Origin: a virus
DNA: 64,000 nt
Direction: 5' to 3' (one strand)
Virus record (IMG/VR): IMGVR_UViG_3300006329_000001
Span: 98,718 to 162,717 of that record
The position numbers and the translations under genes were made by a program. Positions 41,737 through 49,923 of the stretch are shown here, piece by piece. Each line of letters opens with the position of its first letter. Positions within the stretch are counted from its first letter, which is position 1. A model generated the notes under the pieces. That model ran no database searches. It saw only the letters and a program-made list of their open reading frames with translations, and was not told where the DNA came from.

Positions 41737-43071
41737 TTACCACCCTGCTTGGAAAAAAGATTGGAGTCGGAGTCTACCACCGAATGTAGGTGCTGATAAA
41801 GGACCACCAAAGCTAACACCAACCGCCTCGATGTTGTTAGTAGATAGTAATGTAGCATCCGCACCTGGAAACTGAATATTAACTCCTTCAGTAATGTTAG
41901 TCGCATCAATAGTAATTAATCCGTTAACATTCTCTGGGTTGTTAATCTTCATAAATTCCATAGTCTTGTTAGCAAGAGTCTGCGTTGCTTTCTCTGCTAC
42001 AATAACGTTGGAATCAGTACCATTATTTAGAGGTTCTGAAAGAGAACCTTCTGGGAAAGTGAACTGTAAATTGCTGTTAGCATTGAGGTTAGTTAAGTTA
42101 AAACTAATCTTCTTGGTAACATCAGCACTGTCCTCAAAAATGGCACCCTTATAAACTTTGTTTGTTAATGTCTGAGTTGATGCTTCACCAACTACCTTAA
42201 CGTTAAGATCTGGCCAAGTAACTGTACGGTCTGAAGTTAATCCAGATTGATCGAAGATAATATACTTGGTTGGATCATTCTCATCTGTAGACGGTGTAGT
42301 AGAGAACGTGGGGTTAACCATGTTCTTGTTCTTAACGTCTTGCTGAGTTATATCATCAAGTAATGTTGATTGCGTAATGGTAGTACCATAGTCAGGAAGA
42401 CGATAGATATGCTGACCAGGAGCATCCCATGCGTCTGTCTCGAACTTTGCAATCTTAGCAACATTTGTAGAACCAGTAATACTAAGGTCAGCATCTTTGA
42501 TGATAACTACCTTATTAGTTAACGTCTGGAAAGTATCTGCTGCAACAATAGTTGCTGAAGTATTTGCTCCTACATTTGGAAAGTCGAAACGACGTACACC
42601 ACCTGCAGTAGAAACTGTATCTACGTTAAAGACTACCTTCTTACCTGGGTTTTGATCACCCTCAAAGAATACGTTAGAGTCTGTAAATGTAGCAGATCCA
42701 TTAACAGTGAAATATCCACTACCTTGAGGAACTATCTCTACATTAGAGTTTGCTGACGCTGTATCAACCGCACGAATCTGCAATGTTGATGAACCGTCTT
42801 GGTTCGAGTTACGTTGATTATATAATGATGCACTACCGAACGTGAGTCCAATTTCATTAACTGCACTCTGGTATATTCCTGTATCCCTATCCAAATCGAA
42901 AGCCAGTCCTGGAGCGGCTTGGGAGCCTGCAGAAACTGACCTAAAAAGTTGATTAACCTTTGATTTTCTATTCGGAATAAGTGGATCAGAAATAACAATA
43001 GGAAGCACTGCTTCCCCTGTCACCAACGCATCAGCTATAGTATCAAGTTGTGATATTCTTTTAGTTGCCAC
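41737..43071 (-). CDS. Virion structural protein, 444 aa
   Basis: Starts MATKRISQLDTIADALVTGE, then a fibre-like core with alternating short strands (TQTLTNKVYKGAIFEDSADV; ATQTLANKTMEFMKINNPEN). The repeated (Q/A)TLTNK motif recurs at about residues 185, 310 and 366, suggesting a repeated shaft unit. A TATAAATA promoter lies 28 bases upstream. Confidence 0.65.
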   Translation of the reverse strand: MATKRISQLDTIADALVTGEAVLPIVISDPLIPNRKSKVNQLFRSVSAGSQAAPGLAFDLDRDTGIYQSAVNEIGLTFGSASLYNQRNSNQDGSSTLQIRAVDTASANSNVEIVPQGSGYFTVNGSATFTDSNVFFEGDQNPGKKVVFNVDTVSTAGGVRRFDFPNVGANTSATIVAADTFQTLTNKVVIIKDADLSITGSTNVAKIAKFETDAWDAPGQHIYRLPDYGTTITQSTLLDDITQQDVKNKNMVNPTFSTTPSTDENDPTKYIIFDQSGLTSDRTVTWPDLNVKVVGEASTQTLTNKVYKGAIFEDSADVTKKISFNLTNLNANSNLQFTFPEGSLSEPLNNGTDSNVIVAEKATQTLANKTMEFMKINNPENVNGLITIDATNITEGVNIQFPGADATLLSTNNIEAVGVSFGGPLSAPTFGGRLRLQSFFQAGW

Positions 43072-43098
43072 TATTCATCTATATGGGTTCTTCCGAGT

Positions 43099-43106
43099 TA
43101 TTTATA
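43099..43106 (-). promoter_or_regulatory. T4-type late promoter
   Basis: Exact TATAAATA on the minus strand, 28 bases before the 444-aa gene and overlapping the stop of the upstream gene. Confidence 0.75.
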
Positions 43107-43338
43107 CGTCCAAATTACTGTCTCCCTGTAATAGTACTTTTAGTTTCTTTGCTTTCTCTAATTGTTCTTTATGATAGTCTATCCATGACTGCACTTCAGT
43201 CAATATATCCTCATAGGTTTCGTCTGAAGAGGTTTCGCTAGTAAGATAATCCCCTATAACATCGTTAAGTGTATTAAGACGATGTTGTGACTCTGGGGGT
43301 GGACTACTATTGTAGTTTTCTACATGTGGACCGCTCAT
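43102..43338 (-). CDS. Hypothetical protein, 78 aa
   Basis: The ATG at 43338 (MSGPHVENYNSSPPPESQHR) makes an ATGA overlap with the upstream stop. The second half is a charged helix with Leu heptads (EQLEKAKKLKVLL). Function unknown. Confidence 0.6.
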   Translation of the reverse strand: MSGPHVENYNSSPPPESQHRLNTLNDVIGDYLTSETSSDETYEDILTEVQSWIDYHKEQLEKAKKLKVLLQGDSNLDV

Positions 43339-43568
43339 TTTTGGTATTTCTTGATAGATTCTTCCCACTCACTCATTGATGAACTACAATCAGGTGGTTC
43401 TGGATATTTATATCCCTTTACTTTCATCCATTTCTGGTGTAATGCTTGTAATATCCATGATTGCGATAAACTTTTAGGACCATTTTCCAATAGTTCCAAC
43501 TGTTTCTTGTTAGAAGTGTACGCTTTGTACTCTTCCCTCCAATTACTATCGTCCCAATCTGTTGTCAT
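43335..43568 (-). CDS. Hypothetical Trp-rich protein, 77 aa
   Basis: The ATG at 43568 (MTTDWDDSNWREEYKAYTSN) is preferred over an upstream in-frame start. Contains SQSWILQALHQKWMKVKGYK and ends SEWEESIKKYQK. Similar small proteins occur in cyanophages. Function unknown. Confidence 0.6.
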   Translation of the reverse strand: MTTDWDDSNWREEYKAYTSNKKQLELLENGPKSLSQSWILQALHQKWMKVKGYKYPEPPDCSSSMSEWEESIKKYQK

Positions 43569-43570
43569 AG

Positions 43571-43744
43571 TTACTCCTCTATGTCGAATGACCACTTAAT
43601 GTGTTTAATGTAGTCGAATGTACATGATATATCTGCATCACAACTTATATCATACTTACGATCACACAAGAATCGTCTCAGTTCCTCTACTGATGCAAAG
43701 CAACCTTGATGTCTTTCTTTGTCGTCGTAAAGATGATACTTCAT
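43571..43744 (-). CDS. Hypothetical protein, 57 aa
   Basis: Starts MKYHLYDDKERHQGCFASVE and ends IKHIKWSFDIEE, with four Cys. The ATG overlaps the stop of the antitoxin-like gene (ATGA). No family is recognised. Confidence 0.6.
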   Translation of the reverse strand: MKYHLYDDKERHQGCFASVEELRRFLCDRKYDISCDADISCTFDYIKHIKWSFDIEE

Positions 43745-44013
43745 GCTTCCATTTCTTTCTGCATTTCGTTTAGGGTTTCTGACACATAAGTCTGTACACC
43801 AAGTGGATCAGGTTTCCAATCCTGTGGCATAGGAATATCTGGCAGTTGATCTTGCTCGTAAGTTTTTACGAACTCAGGAACTGGTGTCATTATGATAGAT
43901 GGTTTCCCATCTTGCACAATCTTTATTGTATTACCTCTTTCACATAATGTCAAGAGGAAATCAAGGTTGCTTTTGATCTCATCAGTAGAGACCTCTAGGA
44001 TTTGAGATTTCAT
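43741..44013 (-). CDS. Phd/YefM-like antitoxin-type protein, orphan
   Basis: 90 aa. The first 50 residues (MKSQILEVSTDEIKSNLDFL; LCERGNTIKIVQDGKPSIIM) follow the Phd/YefM pattern: strand, helix (S..E.K..L..LL..ERG), then (I/V).I...GKP...(I/M).P. The C-terminal tail, which in Phd binds the toxin, is different and acidic. No toxin gene is adjacent, so it could neutralise a host toxin or act as a repressor. It lies at an odd place between the fibre and hub genes. Confidence 0.62.
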   Translation of the reverse strand: MKSQILEVSTDEIKSNLDFLLTLCERGNTIKIVQDGKPSIIMTPVPEFVKTYEQDQLPDIPMPQDWKPDPLGVQTYVSETLNEMQKEMEA

Positions 44014-44207
44014 TAGAATACAAATGTAAGGTCGTCTGGGTCTAGGAAGTCTTGTAATAAGGATATAGTATCCTCAAAACTACCCATACCCTCTTCATCA
44101 AAGTTAAACCGAACTTCTTCGGTATAACCTTCTTCATCCCTAAGAATAACTTTTCTAGTAGACATGTGTATAAACGCATGTTCTACATAATCGATTAATT
44201 CATCCAT
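44013..44207 (-). CDS. Hypothetical acidic protein, 64 aa
   Basis: The ATG at 44207 shares a base with the stop of the gp5-like gene (TAATG), preferred over a longer form that overlaps it. Product is acidic (MDELIDYVEHAFIHMSTRKV; FEDTISLLQDFLDPDDLTFV). Function unknown. Confidence 0.55.
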   Translation of the reverse strand: MDELIDYVEHAFIHMSTRKVILRDEEGYTEEVRFNFDEEGMGSFEDTISLLQDFLDPDDLTFVF

Positions 44208-46939
44208 TAATTCAGCATAACAGGCAGTCCGTAAATCTGGGTTGCTCCCAAAGCAGTACCAAAGGCAGAAAAACCTACCCCGACACCGTATGAAATTATA
44301 CCAGAAGTACACTGGTTTATTATAGCACCTTTTCCTGCAGTTACAACCTCCCCTATGCCACCAGTCGGACTGGCTACTAGAGTCATGTGACCACCTGCAC
44401 TAGCTCCTGTTACTATGTCTGCCATCGCTGTGGGCATTGACTGCCCAAGAGAAAGACGAACCTGAGCTGGTGGTGATGCACCTGGGAAAGGTAGATCCAT
44501 TGTAACATCAACAATAGATCCTTTTACTATACTATACTGTCCTGTTATAACTGGCATGAACTGGAATATGCCGATAATATCGAAACGTCCGCAGTTAAGG
44601 AATGAAGTAATCCAGTTAGCTTCGTTTATGATCTCACCATGTGCAGTATTGTTAATTGCACCTGCCTCAACGTTATAATTCTGACCCTTCATGTTGATTG
44701 CAGATATGGCAGTGAAGTTAAACTTGTTAGCTTGTACTGTCCAGTCACCTTGATAGTTACAATCGTGGTCACCTGCTACCGTATGTACTGACTTGGATTC
44801 TCTTTCTCCTACCTCCACATCAAACTGTGGTTTAGCACGTTTTGCTATCTTATCTTGTAGAACTGCTTGCATTTGCTGCACTCCAGTTGCTGCACTACCT
44901 CCAGCCGCTTCGAGAGCCTCAAATCCATCTTCAGGATCTAGTTCTTTATAATCTGCTGCTGTAAATTTAGCACTTTCACCTGCATTTTGTAATGGTTTTT
45001 GATCACCCCATGTACTACCTGAGGAGAAACCACCGTTAGCATCAGATGCTTGAGCACCAGGACCATTTGATACATGAGTATTCATGGATCCTGAGACCTC
45101 AATATGGAAGTCACCCATAACTTTTAGGTGATAATCACCTTCCACAGTATGAACATGATTACCTTTAGTATCATGTACCAAGTCACCACCATAGATAGCA
45201 GTCCAGTTTCCAGGTGTATTTAAGTGCTCATTACCTCTCTTATCTTGGAAGTAAGTAACACCACCTGGACCTGAAACTACAAATTTCTCCTTACCTGGCG
45301 TTGCATCATTAAGTATTCTAGTACCATTGAGTGATGTCTGAGTCTCCATCAAGAATGGGTTAATATTCTTATAGAAGTCATCAAAGAATGAACCAGTTTC
45401 TGCAGTACCACCAGAGTTTTGAGTAAGACCTGGTGCATTAGAACCTGACGGTGGTGGGCAATTACTATAGTCTCCTCCACCTGGACCTGAAATTCCTGGT
45501 GTATCCTCAGGGTCGCACTGTGTAGTACCTAACAATGGAACCCATGCTTGGGATCGGGGTTTTCGACTTGTCCTATCACATCCTTTATTACCAAGGATCA
45601 TAGCAAGGATTGCCTTAAGGATGCTAAGAAGTGAGTTAAAGTCTAACTTAGTAAAATCAATAGAGAATATACTTTGGATTCCACTTGCCAGATCTGCTAT
45701 ACCCTTAGCCATGGATATTGCTGACAGTATTTTATCCGCAGCCTTATTAATACTATTGAGTGCCTTACATATCTGATTCTGAATACCAGACATTGCGTTC
45801 TCAACCCAATTAAGGATTTTGGATTCCATCTCACCAATGAAATCCATTATATTATCGAAGACTTTATTCAGATAACTCGTTATGAATCCCATTATGTTCT
45901 TCATAACACTGACCCACTGTGGGGTAGGTTTACAGAACATAGCGAATATAATTTCTAGGATAGCACCGATTGCTGTCACTACGACAACAGGAACCATATT
46001 AGAAATTAGCTTTAATATAGTATCAATCGCTTGCTGAATCAGTCTCGCTGCCAACTCCTTCAGGGGAGCAAGCATACCTGAAACTGCATTAGTTACATAG
46101 TTGGTTACATTAGATAATTGATTAAGTATTGCTTTACCTTCTACCACTCTGCCTGAAATAGCAGACATGAAATTACCTGTATCACTATCCTTTGCTAGAC
46201 CACCTACCTGTACACCAATATCAGATAGCATCCTCTTCATGTCCAGTTGGAAACCTTTGTTTGCTGGACCTGTAGTACCATCAGCAATACCACCTGGCAT
46301 TCCTGACAACTTGATAGGGTTAGTATATACGTTAGCAGGTGTATCTACTTCACCTTTAGAAACTGCACCTCTTGCTACTTCTTCACCACCTTCTGCAGAT
46401 CCAGGTGTCTGACCCTGAACCTTAGCAAATGGGTGACCACCAAGTGCAAATTGATTATTGACTGCTTTCTGCTGAGGAGTATTAGTTGCTAATTGATTAC
46501 CAATTTCAGGATCAGCAATAGTTGTACGTCCTAGCTGGTTAGGTGTATCACGTTCACTACCACTTGGATCATCACTATTCCTTCTTTCAGCATGTTTAAA
46601 ACTACGGAAAGCACCCATAACACAAGGTAACTGACCTTCTTCTCCATCCAAAAAGAAACCAAGAACATTAGAACCTACCTGCAATTCAGTAGTTGTACCT
46701 GCGTTCTTAGTCTGTGGTTTATCTGTGGGTAATAAGACAGTTGCCCAAGGTAATAGTTCCCTAGGTAGTTCTTGGGTGTGAGCTGAGTTACCATCCTTAT
46801 CGGTTTTATTACTCGTATACCATCCAAGCACACGAACTTTAACCCTTCCTAACTGAGAAGGATCCAGTATATCTTCTACTTCACCGACCCACCAATTAAA
46901 TCCATCACGACCTGTAAAGTCAGTCTTAACTGCTACCAT
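44207..46939 (-). CDS. 5: Baseplate hub protein gp5-like, no lysozyme domain (910 aa)
   Basis: The N-terminal OB-fold region is like gp5/VgrG (WWVGEVEDILDPSQLGRVKV, residues 16-35; LPWATVLLPTD; VGSNVLGFFLDGEEGQLPCV). A hydrophobic helical region (about 275-460) and a beta-rich C-terminus with repeated G.(Y/W)....(F/V) segments (GDYHLKVMGDFHIEVSGSMN) follow. T4 gp5 carries a lysozyme domain between these parts; I see none here. Next to it are cpeT-like and antitoxin-like genes. It is the likely spike protein carrying the PAAR tip. Confidence 0.75.
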   Translation of the reverse strand: MVAVKTDFTGRDGFNWWVGEVEDILDPSQLGRVKVRVLGWYTSNKTDKDGNSAHTQELPRELLPWATVLLPTDKPQTKNAGTTTELQVGSNVLGFFLDGEEGQLPCVMGAFRSFKHAERRNSDDPSGSERDTPNQLGRTTIADPEIGNQLATNTPQQKAVNNQFALGGHPFAKVQGQTPGSAEGGEEVARGAVSKGEVDTPANVYTNPIKLSGMPGGIADGTTGPANKGFQLDMKRMLSDIGVQVGGLAKDSDTGNFMSAISGRVVEGKAILNQLSNVTNYVTNAVSGMLAPLKELAARLIQQAIDTILKLISNMVPVVVVTAIGAILEIIFAMFCKPTPQWVSVMKNIMGFITSYLNKVFDNIMDFIGEMESKILNWVENAMSGIQNQICKALNSINKAADKILSAISMAKGIADLASGIQSIFSIDFTKLDFNSLLSILKAILAMILGNKGCDRTSRKPRSQAWVPLLGTTQCDPEDTPGISGPGGGDYSNCPPPSGSNAPGLTQNSGGTAETGSFFDDFYKNINPFLMETQTSLNGTRILNDATPGKEKFVVSGPGGVTYFQDKRGNEHLNTPGNWTAIYGGDLVHDTKGNHVHTVEGDYHLKVMGDFHIEVSGSMNTHVSNGPGAQASDANGGFSSGSTWGDQKPLQNAGESAKFTAADYKELDPEDGFEALEAAGGSAATGVQQMQAVLQDKIAKRAKPQFDVEVGERESKSVHTVAGDHDCNYQGDWTVQANKFNFTAISAINMKGQNYNVEAGAINNTAHGEIINEANWITSFLNCGRFDIIGIFQFMPVITGQYSIVKGSIVDVTMDLPFPGASPPAQVRLSLGQSMPTAMADIVTGASAGGHMTLVASPTGGIGEVVTAGKGAIINQCTSGIISYGVGVGFSAFGTALGATQIYGLPVMLN

Positions 46940-47415
46940 TATGTTAAATTTAGTTTCCTGCTGTTATTTAGCTTAGTAAAAGTAAAGAAACCTTCATGCT
47001 TTTCTTTACCCCAAGAAAATTTTCCTGTCTCTATATTATATCCAGTGTCCAATGACCTGTAGTCTGTGCCATTAAATTCTACATGACTTTCGACTCTTGT
47101 ATCCCTGACTATACATTCACCTTTTACTTCACCATACCATGTACCTTGGAAGAATCCCCACTGCATTTCACATCCCTTTTTATCAATCAAAAGGTTATGT
47201 GCTTTAGTGAAAACCGTATCAGGTGCATCATATGAGAAAGTTATATGGTAGTGTCTGTACGGGTCATCCTCCCCTGCATAGTTATACCACTGCTTGAGTT
47301 CTAATACGTTAGGTTTTATTTTGGTATAGAGAATGTTTACCCATGGCCACTTAGTAGGATTTGAGTATGCTTGTTTCTTATTCTCATAATGACCAATAAT
47401 CAATTCATCGAACAA
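46939..47415 (-). CDS. cpeT: CpeT-like phycobiliprotein lyase
   Basis: 158 aa, the family size. Motifs: GHYENKKQAYSNPTKWPWVN near 8-27, PYRHYHITFSY near 51, then CIVRDTRVESHVEFNGT and YRSLDTGYNIETGKFSWG, which match the (C/S).V......(Y/H)(L/V)(D/E)..(F/L)..............SLD.GYD..T...(V/F)WG pattern of CpcT/CpeT lyases. Known members attach or handle bilins on phycobiliproteins; cyanophage copies are common auxiliary genes. Its stop shares a base with the gp5-like start, so it is tied to late genes. Confidence 0.88.
   Translation of the reverse strand: MFDELIIGHYENKKQAYSNPTKWPWVNILYTKIKPNVLELKQWYNYAGEDDPYRHYHITFSYDAPDTVFTKAHNLLIDKKGCEMQWGFFQGTWYGEVKGECIVRDTRVESHVEFNGTDYRSLDTGYNIETGKFSWGKEKHEGFFTFTKLNNSRKLNLT
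46965..46972 (-). promoter_or_regulatory. Late-promoter-like site before the gp5-like gene
   Basis: Minus strand GCTAAATA, 26 bases before the hub gene and inside the end of the cpeT-like gene. Confidence 0.55.
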
Positions 47416-48010
47416 GGTTATACCATCCTGTAATAATCATCTTCTCTTCATTGGGTGCAGGGCATCCCTTATGAAAATGTGTCCAGTCACTTGGCCAGAT
47501 CAATGTCAACCCCTTCTTGGGTTTTACCTTTGCTTGTTGTACATCAAATAATGTTTCTCCACCTTCTTCTACATCATTACAGTATGTCATCCATGCCATA
47601 ACACGAGTGACCGCTTCTATATCTGCATTGTTTCTCTCACAATGCATCTGTTTAAATCCTCCACCTTTGGGATACCACTGCAAGTTAAAATCACTCTGCA
47701 GATCCCAATGGATAGTCCTAAGCATTGGCCAGTAGTTTACATATTCTCTCGTAATCTCTGCTAGACCATCTATGTAATCACAAATTCTTTTATCTTTAAT
47801 ATACCGAGGAATGGTCATGTCAATGGAGTCTTTGACCTCCTTATTGACCTTCTCTCCCATACCACCACAATGACCTTCTGTTTTCTCAAACAACTTTTCC
47901 ATCGCAGGATCATTCCAAAAGTCCCACAATCCATCAATAATTTCAGGTTCCATCACCCCACCCCCTATGAAAGAGTAGGGTGCATCTATATCAATATAGT
48001 CACCAATCAT
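47405..48010 (-). CDS. Prolyl-4-hydroxylase-like 2OG-Fe(II) oxygenase
   Basis: 201 aa. FKQMHCERNNADIEAVTRVM near 117-136 gives an HxE in place of HxD, GGETLFDVQQAKVKPKKGLT a typical strand after the metal site, and LIWPSDWTHFHKGCPAPNEE the distal His. The Lys/Arg-type 2OG contact is KMIITGWY. This family (P4Hc) hydroxylates Pro in proteins, and cyanophages carry it. Overlaps the cpeT-like gene by eleven bases. Substrate unknown. Confidence 0.8.
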   Translation of the reverse strand: MIGDYIDIDAPYSFIGGGVMEPEIIDGLWDFWNDPAMEKLFEKTEGHCGGMGEKVNKEVKDSIDMTIPRYIKDKRICDYIDGLAEITREYVNYWPMLRTIHWDLQSDFNLQWYPKGGGFKQMHCERNNADIEAVTRVMAWMTYCNDVEEGGETLFDVQQAKVKPKKGLTLIWPSDWTHFHKGCPAPNEEKMIITGWYNLVR

Positions 48011-48026
48011 AATATGGTTTTAATTG

Positions 48027-48254
48027 TTAGTCGTCGTAAACCAAGCACTCAGGCTCGTCGGGATGCATTTCGCAAAATAGTTCTAATGCATTAGGATCAT
48101 GATGATCTCCTGCATCTATTTCTGATTTATGATGCTGCATGTACTCTTCGAGTTCATGTAGTTCCTCTTTATAATGTCTGCGTGCTGCAGGATTAGTTTG
48201 AGGATCATCAACTATCTGCTTATCTTTTTCGATGTGTTCTTCTATTGTATGCAT
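48027..48254 (-). CDS. cp12: CP12 Calvin-cycle inhibitor
   Basis: 75 aa with the CP12 C-terminal signature: DPNALELFCEMHPDEPECLV ending YDD, with the Cys pair at about 60 and 69. The N-terminal half (MHTIEEHIEKDKQIVDDPQT; ELHELEEYMQHH) is helical and lacks the first Cys pair of many plant forms. CP12 binds glyceraldehyde-3-phosphate dehydrogenase and phosphoribulokinase under oxidising conditions and blocks carbon fixation; cyanophages carry it to shift carbon to the pentose phosphate pathway. It has a late-type promoter 27 bases upstream. Confidence 0.92.
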   Translation of the reverse strand: MHTIEEHIEKDKQIVDDPQTNPAARRHYKEELHELEEYMQHHKSEIDAGDHHDPNALELFCEMHPDEPECLVYDD

Positions 48255-48280
48255 AATCCGTACCTTATATAGTACACTAC

Positions 48281-48288
48281 TATTTAGG
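48281..48288 (-). promoter_or_regulatory. Late-promoter-like site before cp12
   Basis: Minus strand CCTAAATA, 27 bases before the cp12 ATG, in the gap after the hub gene. Confidence 0.55.
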
Positions 48289-48306
48289 TAAATTATAGCA
48301 CAAAAC

Positions 48307-49923
48307 CTAAGTATTGGGTACTGAATCCCGACATAACACCAGTTGTGTCTGCATTCCCTCTTTATTGTAACTGTGTTTTAGTCCTTTTATTAGGTACTTA
48401 CCACTATATTTCTCATCTCCTTCGACTGTATTAGTACCCTCAGTCTGTTTAGATGAAGGTATAACACATGTGATAACTCCTCCTGCGTACAATGCAGTAT
48501 TACCTGGCACGGTAATAGTTAATGATAATGTATTCAGTAATGCCACTCTAGCAGATGCATAATTCATAACTGCGAGTATGTCTTCTGGTGCATTGTCAGC
48601 ACCATTATTAGTTTGATTATTCGTCTGTTGTGTATATTTTGGAAGAACTTTAACCTTTATCCTAGTGGGATGATCTTCTTCATATAAAGCAATCTTTTTC
48701 TTATCATATGGAAATCCCTCCTCTAAGGTAGATGCTATCTGAAAAACTTTACCAAAGAAAGTAATAGCTGGTGGTAACTTAGTTCCTCCTGGTTTTGTCT
48801 GATTCTCTGCAGTATTGATTTGAGTTTGAGTATTCTTCCAGTTTAGGAGATTGGCATTAATATCCATACTGAATGAACGATTTGCTTCTCCACCTGAGTT
48901 AAAGAAATTAATCTGTGTTCGTGCATCTGCTAGGTAATCTGAGAACTCTCCTTCATTAACTGCAGTAATAGCATCCCCAACAATCTCTGTAGTATTATTG
49001 TATATCTCACCTAATCTATCAAATAGACCACTGCTAGTAGCAGATGTATTAGGTACAGCACTCTCAGAAAGAGCAGGAACGACAAGACCATAACTAATAC
49101 TCTTATATAATCCTGATCTCATTTTATCCAAATGATTCATTCTTTCTGGATACACAATACTCTCAATACGATAAGCACTATCACCTGTAGTTTTACCTTC
49201 TACGTTAGCCTGCATATAAGTATAGGTCTCTATGCTGTCCTGTTCACAGAGTTTATCGATACTATGGAAATTAAATCCAAATCTATTTTCATAGAAGAAA
49301 AACCCTGACTGAGATATCTTCTTACCACCTGTTCCACCTTTAGGTTCCTTTCTAACTACCTTATCAGTCAAATAACTGATGCAGTCAACAGGTCTCCAAT
49401 TAGGTGATACAAAATTAATATTACTATGTGCTTCTATTGCTTCATCGTGCTTTATCTTTTGAGGTGCTTTAAGTTTATTAACTATGACATCCTTTACTAC
49501 CTCTGCTTTCTGAGCATAAGGACCATACCCACCGAATGTTCTGTTTGCTTCGTTTAGATATACTTCTGGTGATGCACAATGGAGTATATACGCTTTCTTC
49601 CTTTCCATCTTAGATACTGATCCAATCTTATAGATCTGTAGATCATGATCTATAATTTCTCTTTCTGGATCTCTTGTTCCCCTGTTCTCAGGTTTAACAG
49701 CTGCATAGGTCTCAAAGCATAACTTTAACATTTCATCGCCAAATAGATTATCACCAAACTGGATAGTATCTAACATAGTAATATCACAACGGATGAATGG
49801 TGAATCTATAGTTTCATACCACTGGAATTCAGCAATCATACCTGTAATGTCGTACTTATCATCATTCATAAGAATGTACGCATCATGTAATCTATATTCT
49901 TTAGCGGATTGTGTAGTTGACAT
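48307..49923 (-). CDS. Baseplate hub protein, gp27-like by position
   Basis: 538 aa, larger than T4 gp27 (391 aa). Features: AEFQWYETIDSPFIRCDITM near residues 30-49, LFGDEMLKLCFE near 60-71, WRPVDCISYLTDKVVRKEPK near 185-204 with FYENRFGFNFHSID near 219. These short sandwich-like strands and the placement next to the gp5-like hub fit a gp27-type trimer hub. It could also be another virion hub subunit. Followed by the tape-measure-like genes. Confidence 0.6.
   Translation of the reverse strand: MSTTQSAKEYRLHDAYILMNDDKYDITGMIAEFQWYETIDSPFIRCDITMLDTIQFGDNLFGDEMLKLCFETYAAVKPENRGTRDPEREIIDHDLQIYKIGSVSKMERKKAYILHCASPEVYLNEANRTFGGYGPYAQKAEVVKDVIVNKLKAPQKIKHDEAIEAHSNINFVSPNWRPVDCISYLTDKVVRKEPKGGTGGKKISQSGFFFYENRFGFNFHSIDKLCEQDSIETYTYMQANVEGKTTGDSAYRIESIVYPERMNHLDKMRSGLYKSISYGLVVPALSESAVPNTSATSSGLFDRLGEIYNNTTEIVGDAITAVNEGEFSDYLADARTQINFFNSGGEANRSFSMDINANLLNWKNTQTQINTAENQTKPGGTKLPPAITFFGKVFQIASTLEEGFPYDKKKIALYEEDHPTRIKVKVLPKYTQQTNNQTNNGADNAPEDILAVMNYASARVALLNTLSLTITVPGNTALYAGGVITCVIPSSKQTEGTNTVEGDEKYSGKYLIKGLKHSYNKEGMQTQLVLCRDSVPNT

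Noticed and set aside
44207-46939. T4-type lysozyme domain in the gp5-like protein
   Set aside because: No catalytic Glu-Asp-Thr pattern or lysozyme-like stretch is seen in the 910 residues.
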